Positions 48,011 through 56,354 of a stretch of DNA of 64,000 nucleotides are shown here, one piece after another (the first letter of the stretch is position 1; each line of letters begins with the position of its first letter). This DNA is from Paracidovorax cattleyae (GTDB taxonomy: Bacteria > Pseudomonadota > Gammaproteobacteria > Burkholderiales > Burkholderiaceae_C): the NCBI RefSeq assembly GCF_900104515.1, contig NZ_FNJL01000003.1:124001-188000 (forward strand), in the 5' to 3' direction. The position numbers were made by a program, and so were the translations under genes. Under the pieces are notes generated by a model. It was not told where the DNA came from and made no database searches. It saw only the letters and a program-made list of their open reading frames with translations.

Positions 48011-49732
48011 TCAGGCCGCAGGCGCTTCCGCGGCGGCCGGGGCCGCGGCCCGTTCCGCCTCCTGCAGCTGTCGCCACATCACCTTGCCGCTGCCGCTCTT
48101 GGGCAGTGCATCGGCGAACTGCACGATGCGCGGCACCTTGTACACGGCCATGTTCTCGCGGCACCAGGCAATGATGTCGGCCTCGGACACCTGCCCACGG
48201 TGCGCGGGCCGCAGAACCACCACGGCCTTCACCGTCTCGCCGCGGTAGCTGTCGCGCGCGGCGATCACGCAGGCCTCCTGCACGGCGGGGTGTCGGAACA
48301 TGAGCGCCTCCACCTCGGCCGGCCAGACCTTGAAGCCGCTCGCGTTGATCATGCGCTTGAGGCGGTCGGTGATGAAGAAATAGCCCTCCTCGTCCACGCG
48401 GCCGAGGTCGCCCGAACGGAAGAAGCGCTTGCCGTCGATCTCGATGAAGGCCGCCTCCGTCGCGGCAGGCTGCTTCCAGTACCCGCTGAACACGCCCGGG
48501 CCGTGGATCACGATCTCGCCCTGCTCGCCCACGGGCACTTCACGCAGGGTGTCCGGGTCGATCACGCGCGAATCGGTGCTGATGAACGGCACGCCCAGGC
48601 ACTGCTGCTTGGGGTGGTCCGGCGGGTTGGTGTGCGAGGGCGCGGCCGTCTCGGTCAGGCCATAGCCTTCGCAGAAGCGCAGGCCGAACTGCTCCAGCAG
48701 CCGCTGCGCAACGGCCTGCGGCATGGCGGCCCCGCCGCCGCCGATATAGACCAGGCTGGAGAGGTCGTACTCCGAGAAGCGCGGGCTCGCCATCAGGTCG
48801 ATCACCATCGTCGGGATGTTGGTCCAGTTGGTCACGCGGTAGCGGGAGATGAGGCGGCCGGCGAGGTCCCGGTCCCAGCGCGGCATCATGACCAGCGTGG
48901 CGCCGGCATAGATGGACGAATGCATCAGGCTCACCATGCCGGTGATGTGGAACATGGGTACCACGGCCAGCGTCACGCTCTCGGAAGTGGCCGTGCCCCA
49001 GAGTGCGCTGGCGACGGCGTTGTGCATGATGCTGCGGTGCGGGTGCATGCACCCCTTGGGCAGGCCGGTGGTGCCGCTGGTGTAGGGCAGCACGGCAAGG
49101 TCCTCCGTGCCCGCCTCGCAGGTCGGCGGCTCTGCGGCGCAGGCCACGGCCTCGCTCCAGGCATGCACCGCGCCGCCTTCGAGCGCGGGCAGCGGGCGCA
49201 CCGGGCAGAGCCAGTCGCGCCAGGCCTCGGGCATGGCCTGGGCCTCGGGCGATGCTGCATCGAAGGCATCGGTGAACTGCGAGACCACGAGGTGCCGCAG
49301 GCGGCGGTCCGCCGGCAGCGCATGGCTGGCGGCGGCCAGCTCGGGCGCCAGGTCGGCGGTGGTGATGGCCACGCGCGCGTCCGGATCGGTGATGTAGTGC
49401 TTGAGCTCCTCGGCGCGGTTCATCGGGTTCACGGGCACCACGACGGCATTGGCGCGCAGGATGGCGAAATGGGCGGCGACGAGCTGCGGGCAGTTCTGCA
49501 TGCACAGCAGCACGCGGTCGCCCCGGCGCACGCCCATTGCGTGCAGGTGCGCGGCCAGTCGCTCGGCCGTGCGCGCCAGTTCCCGGTAGCCCAGCGCCGT
49601 ACCGAAGAACACCATCGCCGGCTTGTCCGGGTAGCGCTGCGCGCTGACGGCGAGGTTGTTCCAGAGGGAGGTGGCGGGTGGCGTGAGGGCGTGGGGCAGG
49701 CGCTTGGGCCAGAATGCGTGGTGTGCAGGCAT
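48011..49732 (-). CDS. Long- or medium-chain fatty acid-CoA ligase
   Basis: 573 residues of the ANL adenylating family. Core motifs are LPYTSGTTGLPKGCMHPHRS (P-loop), FCEGYGLTETAAPSHTNPP, the hinge FRSGDLGRVDEEGYFFITDR, and the catalytic Lys in LPKSGSGKVMWRQL near the C terminus. It activates a carboxylic acid as acyl-AMP and then acyl-CoA. The size and KMINASGFKVWPAEVEAL-like KRMINASGFKVWPAEVEALM point to a fatty acyl substrate. ATG MPAHHAFWPK was chosen over an upstream ATG with an arginine-rich leader. A perfect dyad lies 65 bp upstream. Confidence 0.9.
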   Translation of the reverse strand: MPAHHAFWPKRLPHALTPPATSLWNNLAVSAQRYPDKPAMVFFGTALGYRELARTAERLAAHLHAMGVRRGDRVLLCMQNCPQLVAAHFAILRANAVVVPVNPMNRAEELKHYITDPDARVAITTADLAPELAAASHALPADRRLRHLVVSQFTDAFDAASPEAQAMPEAWRDWLCPVRPLPALEGGAVHAWSEAVACAAEPPTCEAGTEDLAVLPYTSGTTGLPKGCMHPHRSIMHNAVASALWGTATSESVTLAVVPMFHITGMVSLMHSSIYAGATLVMMPRWDRDLAGRLISRYRVTNWTNIPTMVIDLMASPRFSEYDLSSLVYIGGGGAAMPQAVAQRLLEQFGLRFCEGYGLTETAAPSHTNPPDHPKQQCLGVPFISTDSRVIDPDTLREVPVGEQGEIVIHGPGVFSGYWKQPAATEAAFIEIDGKRFFRSGDLGRVDEEGYFFITDRLKRMINASGFKVWPAEVEALMFRHPAVQEACVIAARDSYRGETVKAVVVLRPAHRGQVSEADIIAWCRENMAVYKVPRIVQFADALPKSGSGKVMWRQLQEAERAAAPAAAEAPAA

Positions 49733-50087
49733 GGGGGGCGGGAGTTTCCGTGGATCGGTACGAACCCGCATCCTGCGGCCGGTGGGCCGCGCACGTATTG
49801 GGGATGGCCCCAATCACCCGTCACCCAGGCGACGCCGCGCCGGCCCTGGAATGCCTCCTTCCCGGGGCACGGGCAGCGGCCCGGGATTTTGTAACGGCTT
49901 GTCCCTGCAGGGGGCCTTTGGGGGACCGGCGCGCGGCAGCGGCGCCACCATGAACGACAATGGCGGCTACGCCTGCGCGCCGCCCGGGCCTTGCGCTCCC
50001 TGTCGAGCTGTCCGGCCGGCGCAGCACTTCCCTTTCCGCACATTCATCGCTTTTTCGTGCCGGCCGCGCGGCGCCCGTCCGCGGCCC
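49733..50087. other. Non-coding stretch between divergent ligase and dehydrogenase genes
   Basis: 355 nt without a supported gene. It holds the perfect dyad ATTGGGG-ATGG-CCCCAAT (49797-49814), a candidate operator or leader hairpin for the ligase gene, and several GC-rich partial hairpins. An in-frame ATG at 49950 could extend the dehydrogenase by 46 residues, but that leader (cysteine/proline-rich) does not look like the family. Confidence 0.5.
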
Positions 50088-51104
50088 ATGGACTCCATGA
50101 ACATTGTCATCCTCGACGACTACCAGGACGCCGTCCGCAAGCTCCATTGCGCCACGCGTCTCGATGCCTACTCCGCCAAGGTCTACACCAACACCGTCAA
50201 GGGCCTCGGCCAGCTCTCCGTGCGGCTGCGGGATGCCGACATCATCGTGCTGATCCGCGAGCGCACCCAGATCACGCGCCAGCTCGTGGAGAAGCTGCCG
50301 CGGCTGAAGCTCATCGCCCAGACCGGCAAGGTGGGTCCGCACGTGGACGTGGCGGCCTGCACCGAACGCGGCATCGCGGTGGCCGAGGGCGTGGGCTCGC
50401 CCGTCGCCCCGGCCGAACTGACCTGGGCGCTGATCATGGCGGCCATGCGGCGCCTGCCGCAGTACATCTCCAACCTCAAGCACGGCGCCTGGCAGCAATC
50501 GGGCCTGCGTGCGGCCTCCATGCCGGCCAATTTCGGCATCGGCACGGTGCTGCGCGGCAAGACGCTGGGCATCTGGGGTTACGGGCGCATCGGCCAGATC
50601 GTGGCGGGCTACGGCCGCGCCTTCGGCATGAACGTGCGCGTCTGGGGCCGCGAGGCCTCGCGCGCCCAGGCACTGAGCGACGGCCTGCAGGTGGCGACAA
50701 CGCGCGAGGAGTTCTTCTCGCAGTGCGACGTGGTGTCGCTGCACCTGCGGCTCAACGACGAGACGCGCGGCATCGTGCGCCTGGAAGACCTCTCCGGCAT
50801 GAAGCCCAATGCGCTGCTGGTGAACACCTCCCGCGCGGAACTGATCGAGCCGGACGCACTGATCGCCGCGCTGAACCGCGGGCGCCCCGGCATGGCCGCA
50901 GTGGACGTGTTCGAGAGCGAGCCCATCCTGCAGGGCCATGCGCTGCTGCGCCTGGAAAACTGCATCTGCACCCCCCACATCGGCTACGTGGAACAGGACA
51001 GCTACGAGCTGTACTTCGGGGCCGCGTTCGACAACGTGATCAACTACATCCGCGGCACGCCCACGAACATCGTGAACCCGGGTGCGCTGCAGGTGCGGCG
51101 CTGA
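50088..51104 (+). CDS. D-2-hydroxyacid dehydrogenase family protein
   Basis: 338 residues, NAD(P)-dependent. The nucleotide motif LGIWGYGRIGQIVAGYGRAF is near residue 160. Catalytic residues sit in VNTSRAELIEPDALI (Arg), VDVFESEPIL (Glu) and CTPHIGYVEQDSYE (His). The ESEP and HIGY forms in place of the usual xEEP and HIGG mark a subgroup of 2-hydroxyacid dehydrogenases, and the N terminus MDSMNIVILDDYQDAVRKLH is typical of that subgroup. It lies alone, divergent from the ligase and convergent with the CoA-transferase gene (22 nt apart). Confidence 0.86.
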   Translation: MDSMNIVILDDYQDAVRKLHCATRLDAYSAKVYTNTVKGLGQLSVRLRDADIIVLIRERTQITRQLVEKLPRLKLIAQTGKVGPHVDVAACTERGIAVAEGVGSPVAPAELTWALIMAAMRRLPQYISNLKHGAWQQSGLRAASMPANFGIGTVLRGKTLGIWGYGRIGQIVAGYGRAFGMNVRVWGREASRAQALSDGLQVATTREEFFSQCDVVSLHLRLNDETRGIVRLEDLSGMKPNALLVNTSRAELIEPDALIAALNRGRPGMAAVDVFESEPILQGHALLRLENCICTPHIGYVEQDSYELYFGAAFDNVINYIRGTPTNIVNPGALQVRR

Positions 51105-51126
51105 CTCGTCGGGGCCCTCCTCCCGC

Positions 51127-52560
51127 TCACAGTTCCTCATTCGAAGACAGCCATTCGGGCGCATGGGAGCCCAGGGCACGCGCCGGGTAGAACCATGCGA
51201 GCGGTGCCCCCTCGATCTCCAGCGGAGGAAGCAGCCGGGCTGCGGGCCCCCAGGAGGTTGGCTCGACGTGCCCGGCGCGATCGTCCGGCGTATCCGCCGC
51301 GACCCCGACCAGCTCGCTGATCCGCTCCGGACGCCATTGCAGAACCGCAGCGGTGCGCGCCAGTGACGCGCGCACCTCGGTTCCGGCCCCTTGCGCCATC
51401 CTCGCCGTCAATCCGCGCACCGCTGCCGCCGCCATGAGGTAGCCCGTCGCATGGTCGATCGCCTGGACCGGCAGGTTGACCGGTTCATCGCCGTCCATCG
51501 CGCGCATGCCTGCCTCGGCGATGCCGGTGCTCATCTGGATGAGGCTGTCGAAACCGCGCCGGCAGCGCCACGCGCCCGACCAGCCATACGCATCGAGCGA
51601 CACGTCGATCAGCGCGGGATTGAGCGCGCGCCGCCGGGCGGCGTCGAGCCCCAGGCGGGCGAGCGCATCGGCCCTGTAGCCGTGGACAACGATGTCCGCG
51701 CTGCGCAACAGCCGCCGGAGCGTGTCGAGATCCGCGGCATCCTTCAGGTTCAGCCGCGCACAGCGTTTGCCCAGGACGACTTCCGGCACCGTGCCCGGCT
51801 CTTCCCAGCCGTACGGATCGATGCGCAGCACCTCGGCGCCCAGGCCTGCGAGGAATCGCGTCGCAACGGGCCCCGCGAGAATGCGCGTCAGATCGAGCAC
51901 GCGGATGCCGCGCAACGGGCGGTCCGGCGACGGCTGCCATTCACGCGCCGCGACACGGCTCTCCATGTGGACGTGCAACAAGGGCTCGGATGCGACAGCC
52001 TTGCCTTGCGGGTGCCCGGCCCATTCCTGCCGCGAGTACATGGCAGCGGCACAGCCGCCGTGCGCGACCACGGCGTCTTCGAGCGCACCGGCCTCCCAGC
52101 GGCTCACCGCGTGCGCGACCGATTGCGCATCGGCGGCGCAGCGGAGGACGGAGAGCGCTGCATCGCGATGGTGCGGCGCGTTGGTGTGCAACCGGATCCA
52201 GCGATCGCGCGCCCGGTAATTGCCGGCGACCGGGTCCCATAGCGGTGGCAGCGTCCATCCCAGCGGGCGCAGCGAGGCGCCGAACCACAACGACGCCATG
52301 CGCCGGTCGACCCGGACGGCCGGCAACCTGCCGGTCGAGGCCTGCAGCAATTCGGCGACAGCGGTGCCCGCCGCGCCGATGGCCGCAGTTGCCAGGTCGG
52401 TCACGCGAAACGGGGACATCAGGTCTCCCGATCCACTGAAGCCGCACGCACCGAGAGACTGGGAGGAGCCACCCAGCGCCGCCCAGAACTCCTGCAAATG
52501 GTCCGATGCCGGACGCTCATCGTCCATGACGGTACTCGGTGACACTTGATCGATGCGCAT
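51127..52560 (-). CDS. CaiB/BaiF (family III) CoA-transferase
   Basis: 477 residues from the first ATG (MRIDQVSPST); a TTG 57 nt upstream is possible. The family III N-terminal Rossmann region, PLRGIRVLDLTRILAGPVAT, appears only near residue 215. The likely catalytic Asp is in NLPVQAIDHATGYLMAA. The first 210 residues look like the family's small domain placed before the core (RDRWIRLHTNAPHHRDAALS, AGGCAA-like HGGCAAAMYSRQEWAGHPQG). The order is therefore permuted relative to formyl-CoA transferase, a layout seen in some 450-500-residue members. It moves CoA between carboxylic acids. It is divergent from the HTH-citrate synthase across 101 bp with a dyad. Confidence 0.85.
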   Translation of the reverse strand: MRIDQVSPSTVMDDERPASDHLQEFWAALGGSSQSLGACGFSGSGDLMSPFRVTDLATAAIGAAGTAVAELLQASTGRLPAVRVDRRMASLWFGASLRPLGWTLPPLWDPVAGNYRARDRWIRLHTNAPHHRDAALSVLRCAADAQSVAHAVSRWEAGALEDAVVAHGGCAAAMYSRQEWAGHPQGKAVASEPLLHVHMESRVAAREWQPSPDRPLRGIRVLDLTRILAGPVATRFLAGLGAEVLRIDPYGWEEPGTVPEVVLGKRCARLNLKDAADLDTLRRLLRSADIVVHGYRADALARLGLDAARRRALNPALIDVSLDAYGWSGAWRCRRGFDSLIQMSTGIAEAGMRAMDGDEPVNLPVQAIDHATGYLMAAAAVRGLTARMAQGAGTEVRASLARTAAVLQWRPERISELVGVAADTPDDRAGHVEPTSWGPAARLLPPLEIEGAPLAWFYPARALGSHAPEWLSSNEEL

Positions 52561-52618
52561 GTTCGTCTCGAATGGTTCAGGTGCGACAACGATCGGCGAG
52601 CTCGCATGGACTGTCAAT

Positions 52619-52637
52619 GTTGATTATCTTCATCAAC
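52619..52637. promoter_or_regulatory. Inverted repeat between CoA-transferase and HTH-citrate synthase genes
   Basis: GTTGAT-N7-ATCAAC, a perfect 6-bp dyad in an AT-rich spot 24 bp before the citrate-synthase-like ATG. It could be the operator of the adjacent HTH-bearing protein. It looks like an FNR half-site pair but the spacing is 7 and not 4. Confidence 0.5.
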
Positions 52638-52661
52638 TGATCGAACGACTCTGCTCCCACA

Positions 52662-53942
52662 ATGGCGAACTATCTCAATTCCACCGAAGCGGCAGCAAGG
52701 CTCGGGGTGTCGCGGCAGACGCTCTACGCGTACGTCAGCCGCGGCCTGCTGCATGCCGAGCCCGGCGGCCATCCACGCGAAAGCCGTTATTTCGCGGCCG
52801 ATATCGACAGGTTCGCGGCACAGCGCGCACGCGGCCGCAAGCCGAAGGAAGTGGCCAAGGCTGCGCTGAACTGGGGCGCGCCCGTGCTCGAATCGGGCAT
52901 CACGCTGATCGATGGCGGGCGGCTCTTCTATCGCGGTGTGGACGCACTGGAGCTCGCCGTGCATGCGAGCCTCGAGGACGTCGCCGCACTGCTCTGGCAA
53001 TGCGACAGGCAGGTGGCCTTCGGTCCCCGGGCTGCCGCCGCCCCTGCCGTCTTGCGACCGCTCTTCAGGCACTACCAGGATCAGCGTGCGGAGGAAGCCC
53101 TCCTGCCGCTTTTCGCCGTCGCGAGCGAAGATGCGCCCACGGCCTTCTGGCAGAAAGCGGCGGGGCGACAGGTGCAAGGCTGCGGACACCTCGTGCGGAT
53201 CCTGGGCGCATGCCTGTTGCGCACACGTCCCGGCACGGCACCGATCCACGCGCAATGCGCGCGGGCATGGGGTGTGGATCCTGCGGGAGCGGAACTGATC
53301 AGGATGGCCCTCGTGCTGGCCGCGGACCACGAACTCAACGCATCCACCTTCACGGGCCGGTGCGTGGCCTCGACCGACGCGAGCCTGCGGGCCGTCGTGA
53401 TCGGCGGCCTGGCCTGCCTGTCCGGCGGACGGCATGGCGCGACCACTGCGCGCGTCGAGGCGTTGTGGGATGAACTCGGTACGCGGGATATCGAGCGAAA
53501 AATGCAGGACCGGCTTTCGAGGGGCGACGATTTGCCGGGCTTCGGGCATTCGCTGTATCCCGACGGCGATGCGCGCGCGGCGTATCTGTTGGCGCACGTT
53601 CTGCCGCGCCATCCCTCATGGGCACGCATGATCGACGCCGGGACGGCGCTGGTGGGCCAGAAGCCGTCCATGGACCTCGCACTGGTGGCATTGCGCAGGC
53701 ATTTGCGGCTCCCCATGGGTGCCGCATTTGGTCTGTTCGCGCTGGGCCGCTCGACAGGGTGGATTGCACACGGGTTGGAGCAGCGCGGGCAACCCGGCCT
53801 GATCAGGCCCCGCGCAGTGTATGTCGGGCCCCCTGTCGAGCTGGCGAAGCATCGATCCCATGGACGGCCCACCCGGCGGCCAGCGCCGCAGCATGCAGTG
53901 CCAGGCAACGCCCTGGCTGCCGCTTTCTTCAAAAGCCGATAG
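52662..53942 (+). CDS. Citrate synthase-like protein with N-terminal DNA-binding HTH domain
   Basis: 426 residues. Residues about 4-52 form a MerR/excisionase-type helix-turn-helix (NSTEAAARLGVSRQTLYAYV, then SRGLLHAEPGG). Residues about 75-395 are a citrate synthase fold. ADHELNAST keeps the substrate His, GGRHGATTARVEAL the first catalytic His (258), GFGHSLYPDGDARA the second (296) and KPSMDLALV the Asp (338). The usual GHR is GHS and HGGAN is HGATT, so activity may be reduced or altered. The combination suggests an enzyme turned regulator that senses acetyl-CoA, oxaloacetate or a related acyl-CoA. Divergent to a CoA-transferase gene, its likely target. Arginine-rich C-terminal tail. Confidence 0.87.
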   Translation: MANYLNSTEAAARLGVSRQTLYAYVSRGLLHAEPGGHPRESRYFAADIDRFAAQRARGRKPKEVAKAALNWGAPVLESGITLIDGGRLFYRGVDALELAVHASLEDVAALLWQCDRQVAFGPRAAAAPAVLRPLFRHYQDQRAEEALLPLFAVASEDAPTAFWQKAAGRQVQGCGHLVRILGACLLRTRPGTAPIHAQCARAWGVDPAGAELIRMALVLAADHELNASTFTGRCVASTDASLRAVVIGGLACLSGGRHGATTARVEALWDELGTRDIERKMQDRLSRGDDLPGFGHSLYPDGDARAAYLLAHVLPRHPSWARMIDAGTALVGQKPSMDLALVALRRHLRLPMGAAFGLFALGRSTGWIAHGLEQRGQPGLIRPRAVYVGPPVELAKHRSHGRPTRRPAPQHAVPGNALAAAFFKSR

Positions 53943-53966
53943 CCCGCATCGGCGAAGACATGCCAT

Positions 53967-55271
53967 TCAAGGCCGCGGCTGCGAACGGCCCACCAGCAAT
54001 CGTCCCCCGGCCCACGCGCACAGCACGGCAGTGCTCCACACCAGAGCCCAGCCCTGCAGGGCCAGCAGATGCGGAATGGCGAGCGGCACCGCGAAGCACA
54101 CGACGAAGACGCTGGTGTTCGCCATGCCCAGCGCCGTACCGGCATGGGCGGCACCGACACGCACCGCGAGCTCGGTATAGGCCACACCATGCCATGCGGA
54201 AACGCAGATGCCGCAGGCTGCCAGCAGTACCATCAGGAACAGTTGGAGAGGCAAGCCACCCGAATGCGCGACCGCGCCCCGGAGGCTGGCCACCGCCAGG
54301 CCGGCGAACAACAGCACGCTCAGGCTGCAGCAGGCCCGCAGGTAGGCGGGACGGTTGCGCTTCCGGTCGGTCCAGCGGCCGCTCCAGACGCGCATCACCA
54401 TGGCGCCGGCCTGGACCAGCGCCAGCGCCACGGAGATGGACGCCAGCTGCGCATGCGCGAAGTCGTGCAGGAACACCGTGCCGAAGGACAGCACTGCGAA
54501 CTGCGGGGCGCACAGGATCCCGATGCCCGCCGCCGCGCGCCACGCACGCGCGTCCCGCAATGGTCCCGTGCCGTCCGCCGCGGTGGCGGCAGGCCACCGG
54601 GAGCAGGTCTGCGTCCGTGGCAGCTCCCGGACCCACGCCCATGCCAGTCCGGCGGCTGCCAGGCTCAGCGCCGAGAGCACGCCATAGACGGCCGCGAAGC
54701 CGCCGCGCACCGCCAGCAGCGGCAGCAGCAGCGCCCCGATGGCCCCGCCGAGCGGCACGGCGGTCTGGCGGATGCTCATGGCGAGTCCGCGCTCACCGTC
54801 CGCAAACCACAGCATGATGGCCCGCCCGCTGGCGCCATTGACACTCCCGCCCGTCAGGCCGACCAGCATCAATCCGCAGCCCAGCAAGGCGGGTGCGGGC
54901 ACGTGGCCGGCCGACGGCACCGCCCGGAGCGCCATGGCGGCCAATGCCAGCGCAGTCCCCAGAAGGCCGGCCAACAGCACCGGCCTGTCGCCCCAGCGGT
55001 CGGTCAGCATCCCCCAGGGCAACTCGCTGACGGCGATGCCCAGGCCCAGCATGCCGAGCATCAACCCCAGTGTCGCGTTGTCGAGCTGGTAGCTGGTGCG
55101 CATCAGCACCGCGGTCATCGGAATGCCGCTGAAGGCGACCGAGAACGCGGCATTGGCGAAGACGCCGGCGGCCAGTACCTTCCAGCGGTGCCGGGGACGG
55201 ATCGCAAGGGAAGGATCCACGAGGTCGGGCAGGGAGCAGGCGCTTGTCATGACCGGCAGTGTGCGTGCCAT
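53967..55271 (-). CDS. MFS-family transporter
   Basis: 434 residues, twelve helices (VLAAGVFANAAFSVAFSGIP for the first, WGMLTDRWGDRPVLLAGLLG with the MFS loop 2-3 motif). The FADGERGLAMSIRQTAVPLG segment is common in oxalate/formate-like and cyanate-type MFS importers. It converges with the HTH-citrate synthase (25 nt) and diverges from a LysR gene, so it may import the acid used by the CoA-transferase locus. Substrate is not evident. The start could be seven codons later (MTSACSLPD). Confidence 0.85.
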   Translation of the reverse strand: MARTLPVMTSACSLPDLVDPSLAIRPRHRWKVLAAGVFANAAFSVAFSGIPMTAVLMRTSYQLDNATLGLMLGMLGLGIAVSELPWGMLTDRWGDRPVLLAGLLGTALALAAMALRAVPSAGHVPAPALLGCGLMLVGLTGGSVNGASGRAIMLWFADGERGLAMSIRQTAVPLGGAIGALLLPLLAVRGGFAAVYGVLSALSLAAAGLAWAWVRELPRTQTCSRWPAATAADGTGPLRDARAWRAAAGIGILCAPQFAVLSFGTVFLHDFAHAQLASISVALALVQAGAMVMRVWSGRWTDRKRNRPAYLRACCSLSVLLFAGLAVASLRGAVAHSGGLPLQLFLMVLLAACGICVSAWHGVAYTELAVRVGAAHAGTALGMANTSVFVVCFAVPLAIPHLLALQGWALVWSTAVLCAWAGGRLLVGRSQPRP

Positions 55272-55304
55272 GAATTATGGTGAATATCAGAAAATATTTG
55301 ATCG

Positions 55305-55327
55305 ATCGTCCTGTTTTTTGGGACGAT
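55305..55327. promoter_or_regulatory. Inverted repeat in the MFS/LysR divergent promoter
   Basis: ATCGTCC-N9-GGACGAT, a perfect 7-bp dyad centred in the 79-bp gap between the MFS and LysR start codons, next to the AT-rich palindrome AAATATTT (55292 region). Probably the LysR site for autoregulation and control of the transporter. Confidence 0.6.
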
Positions 55328-55350
55328 TCACGTTGCACACTGCATGCGCC

Positions 55351-56304
55351 ATGACCCGTGTCCTGTATGACCTCGACGTTTTGCGTACCTTTGCCACGGG
55401 GGTGGCGCTCGGCAGTTTCGCCAGCGCGGCGGACCGCCTGGGCCGCTCGACGTCGGCGGTGAGCGCCCAGCTCAAGAAGCTGGAGGCCCAATCGGGTACC
55501 CCGTTGCTGCGCAAGTCCGGCCGCGGGCTGGTGCTGACCGATGCCGGCGAAACCCTGCTGGCTTACGCCCACCGGCTCCTGGCGCTGAACGACGAAGCCG
55601 TCGCCGCTGTCGGCGGCAGCCAGCTGCGCGGCCTGGTCCGCCTGGGACTGCAGGAAGACTTGGGCGAGACGCTCCTGCCGGCGGTGCTGGGCCGCTTCGC
55701 CCGGGCGCATCCGCACGTCCGGATCGAGGTCTGCGTCGCGCGCAGCGCCGAACTGCGCGAGCGGTTCGCGCTGGGCCGGCTCGATCTGGCGCTGCTGTGG
55801 GATGCGGGCATCGACCTGTCGTGCGTACGGGCAGAGCCCATCATGCGCCTGCCGCTGCACTGGATCGGACCCGCCGCCCCCGACACGCTGGACGCGCCCT
55901 GGTGGCTGGGGCTCTCCGGACCGGACGGGGCGGAGCGGCATCCGCTGCCGCTGGTGCTGCTCGATGCGCCCTGCCCGCTGCGCCAGATCGTGACGGCAGC
56001 CCTGGAGCGCGCCGGCATTCCCTGGCGGCATGCCTTCAACAGCGCCAGCCTGGCCGCACTCTGGGCCGCGACCTCGGCCGGCCTGGGCCTGTCGGTGCGC
56101 ACGGCGTTCGGCCTGCCGGCGCACGTGCGCCTGCTCGATCCGCTCGCCTGCGGCCTGCCTGAACTTCCGCCCATGGACCTGGTGCTCGGCCGCGCCAGCA
56201 GCCCGCTGGATACCGCCTCCGAGCGCCTGGCCTCCCTGCTGCGGGAAGCCGTGCGGGAACACCTGGGGCTGACGCTCGGCACGCTGCCGACGAAGGACCC
56301 ATGA
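55351..56304 (+). CDS. LysR-family transcriptional regulator
   Basis: 317 residues. The winged helix is residues about 8-65 (LDVLRTFATGVALGSFASAA, then STSAVSAQLKKLEAQSGTPL), followed by a periplasmic-binding-like effector domain. The sequence resembles LrhA/HdfR-type LysR proteins (DLDVLRTFATGVALGSFA). It is divergent from the MFS gene and likely its regulator. The start ATG at 55351 is in place for the family; an upstream open frame is part of the divergent gene's complement. A strong bidirectional hairpin overlaps its stop codon. Confidence 0.9.
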   Translation: MTRVLYDLDVLRTFATGVALGSFASAADRLGRSTSAVSAQLKKLEAQSGTPLLRKSGRGLVLTDAGETLLAYAHRLLALNDEAVAAVGGSQLRGLVRLGLQEDLGETLLPAVLGRFARAHPHVRIEVCVARSAELRERFALGRLDLALLWDAGIDLSCVRAEPIMRLPLHWIGPAAPDTLDAPWWLGLSGPDGAERHPLPLVLLDAPCPLRQIVTAALERAGIPWRHAFNSASLAALWAATSAGLGLSVRTAFGLPAHVRLLDPLACGLPELPPMDLVLGRASSPLDTASERLASLLREAVREHLGLTLGTLPTKDP

Positions 56305-56331
56305 AAAAAGGCCTCCGCACGCGGAGGCCTT
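56304..56331 (-). terminator. Rho-independent terminator for the Leu/Ile/Val-type receptor gene
   Basis: GGCCTCCGC-AC-GCGGAGGCC (56310-56329), a perfect 9-bp stem flanked by A6 on the left, which is T6 on the minus strand. It ends the minus-strand receptor gene 24 nt past its stop and, overlapping the LysR stop, may serve both. Confidence 0.88.
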
Positions 56332-56354
56332 GGTACTGGAGCGGGCGTGCCGGA

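Noticed and set aside
49950-50087. Extended N terminus of the 2-hydroxyacid dehydrogenase
   Set aside because: The extra 46 residues are cysteine/proline-rich and absent from the family pattern; the protein fold starts at the later ATG.
52619-52637. FNR/Anr box
   Set aside because: The half-sites resemble TTGAT/ATCAA but the spacer is 7 bp, not 4.
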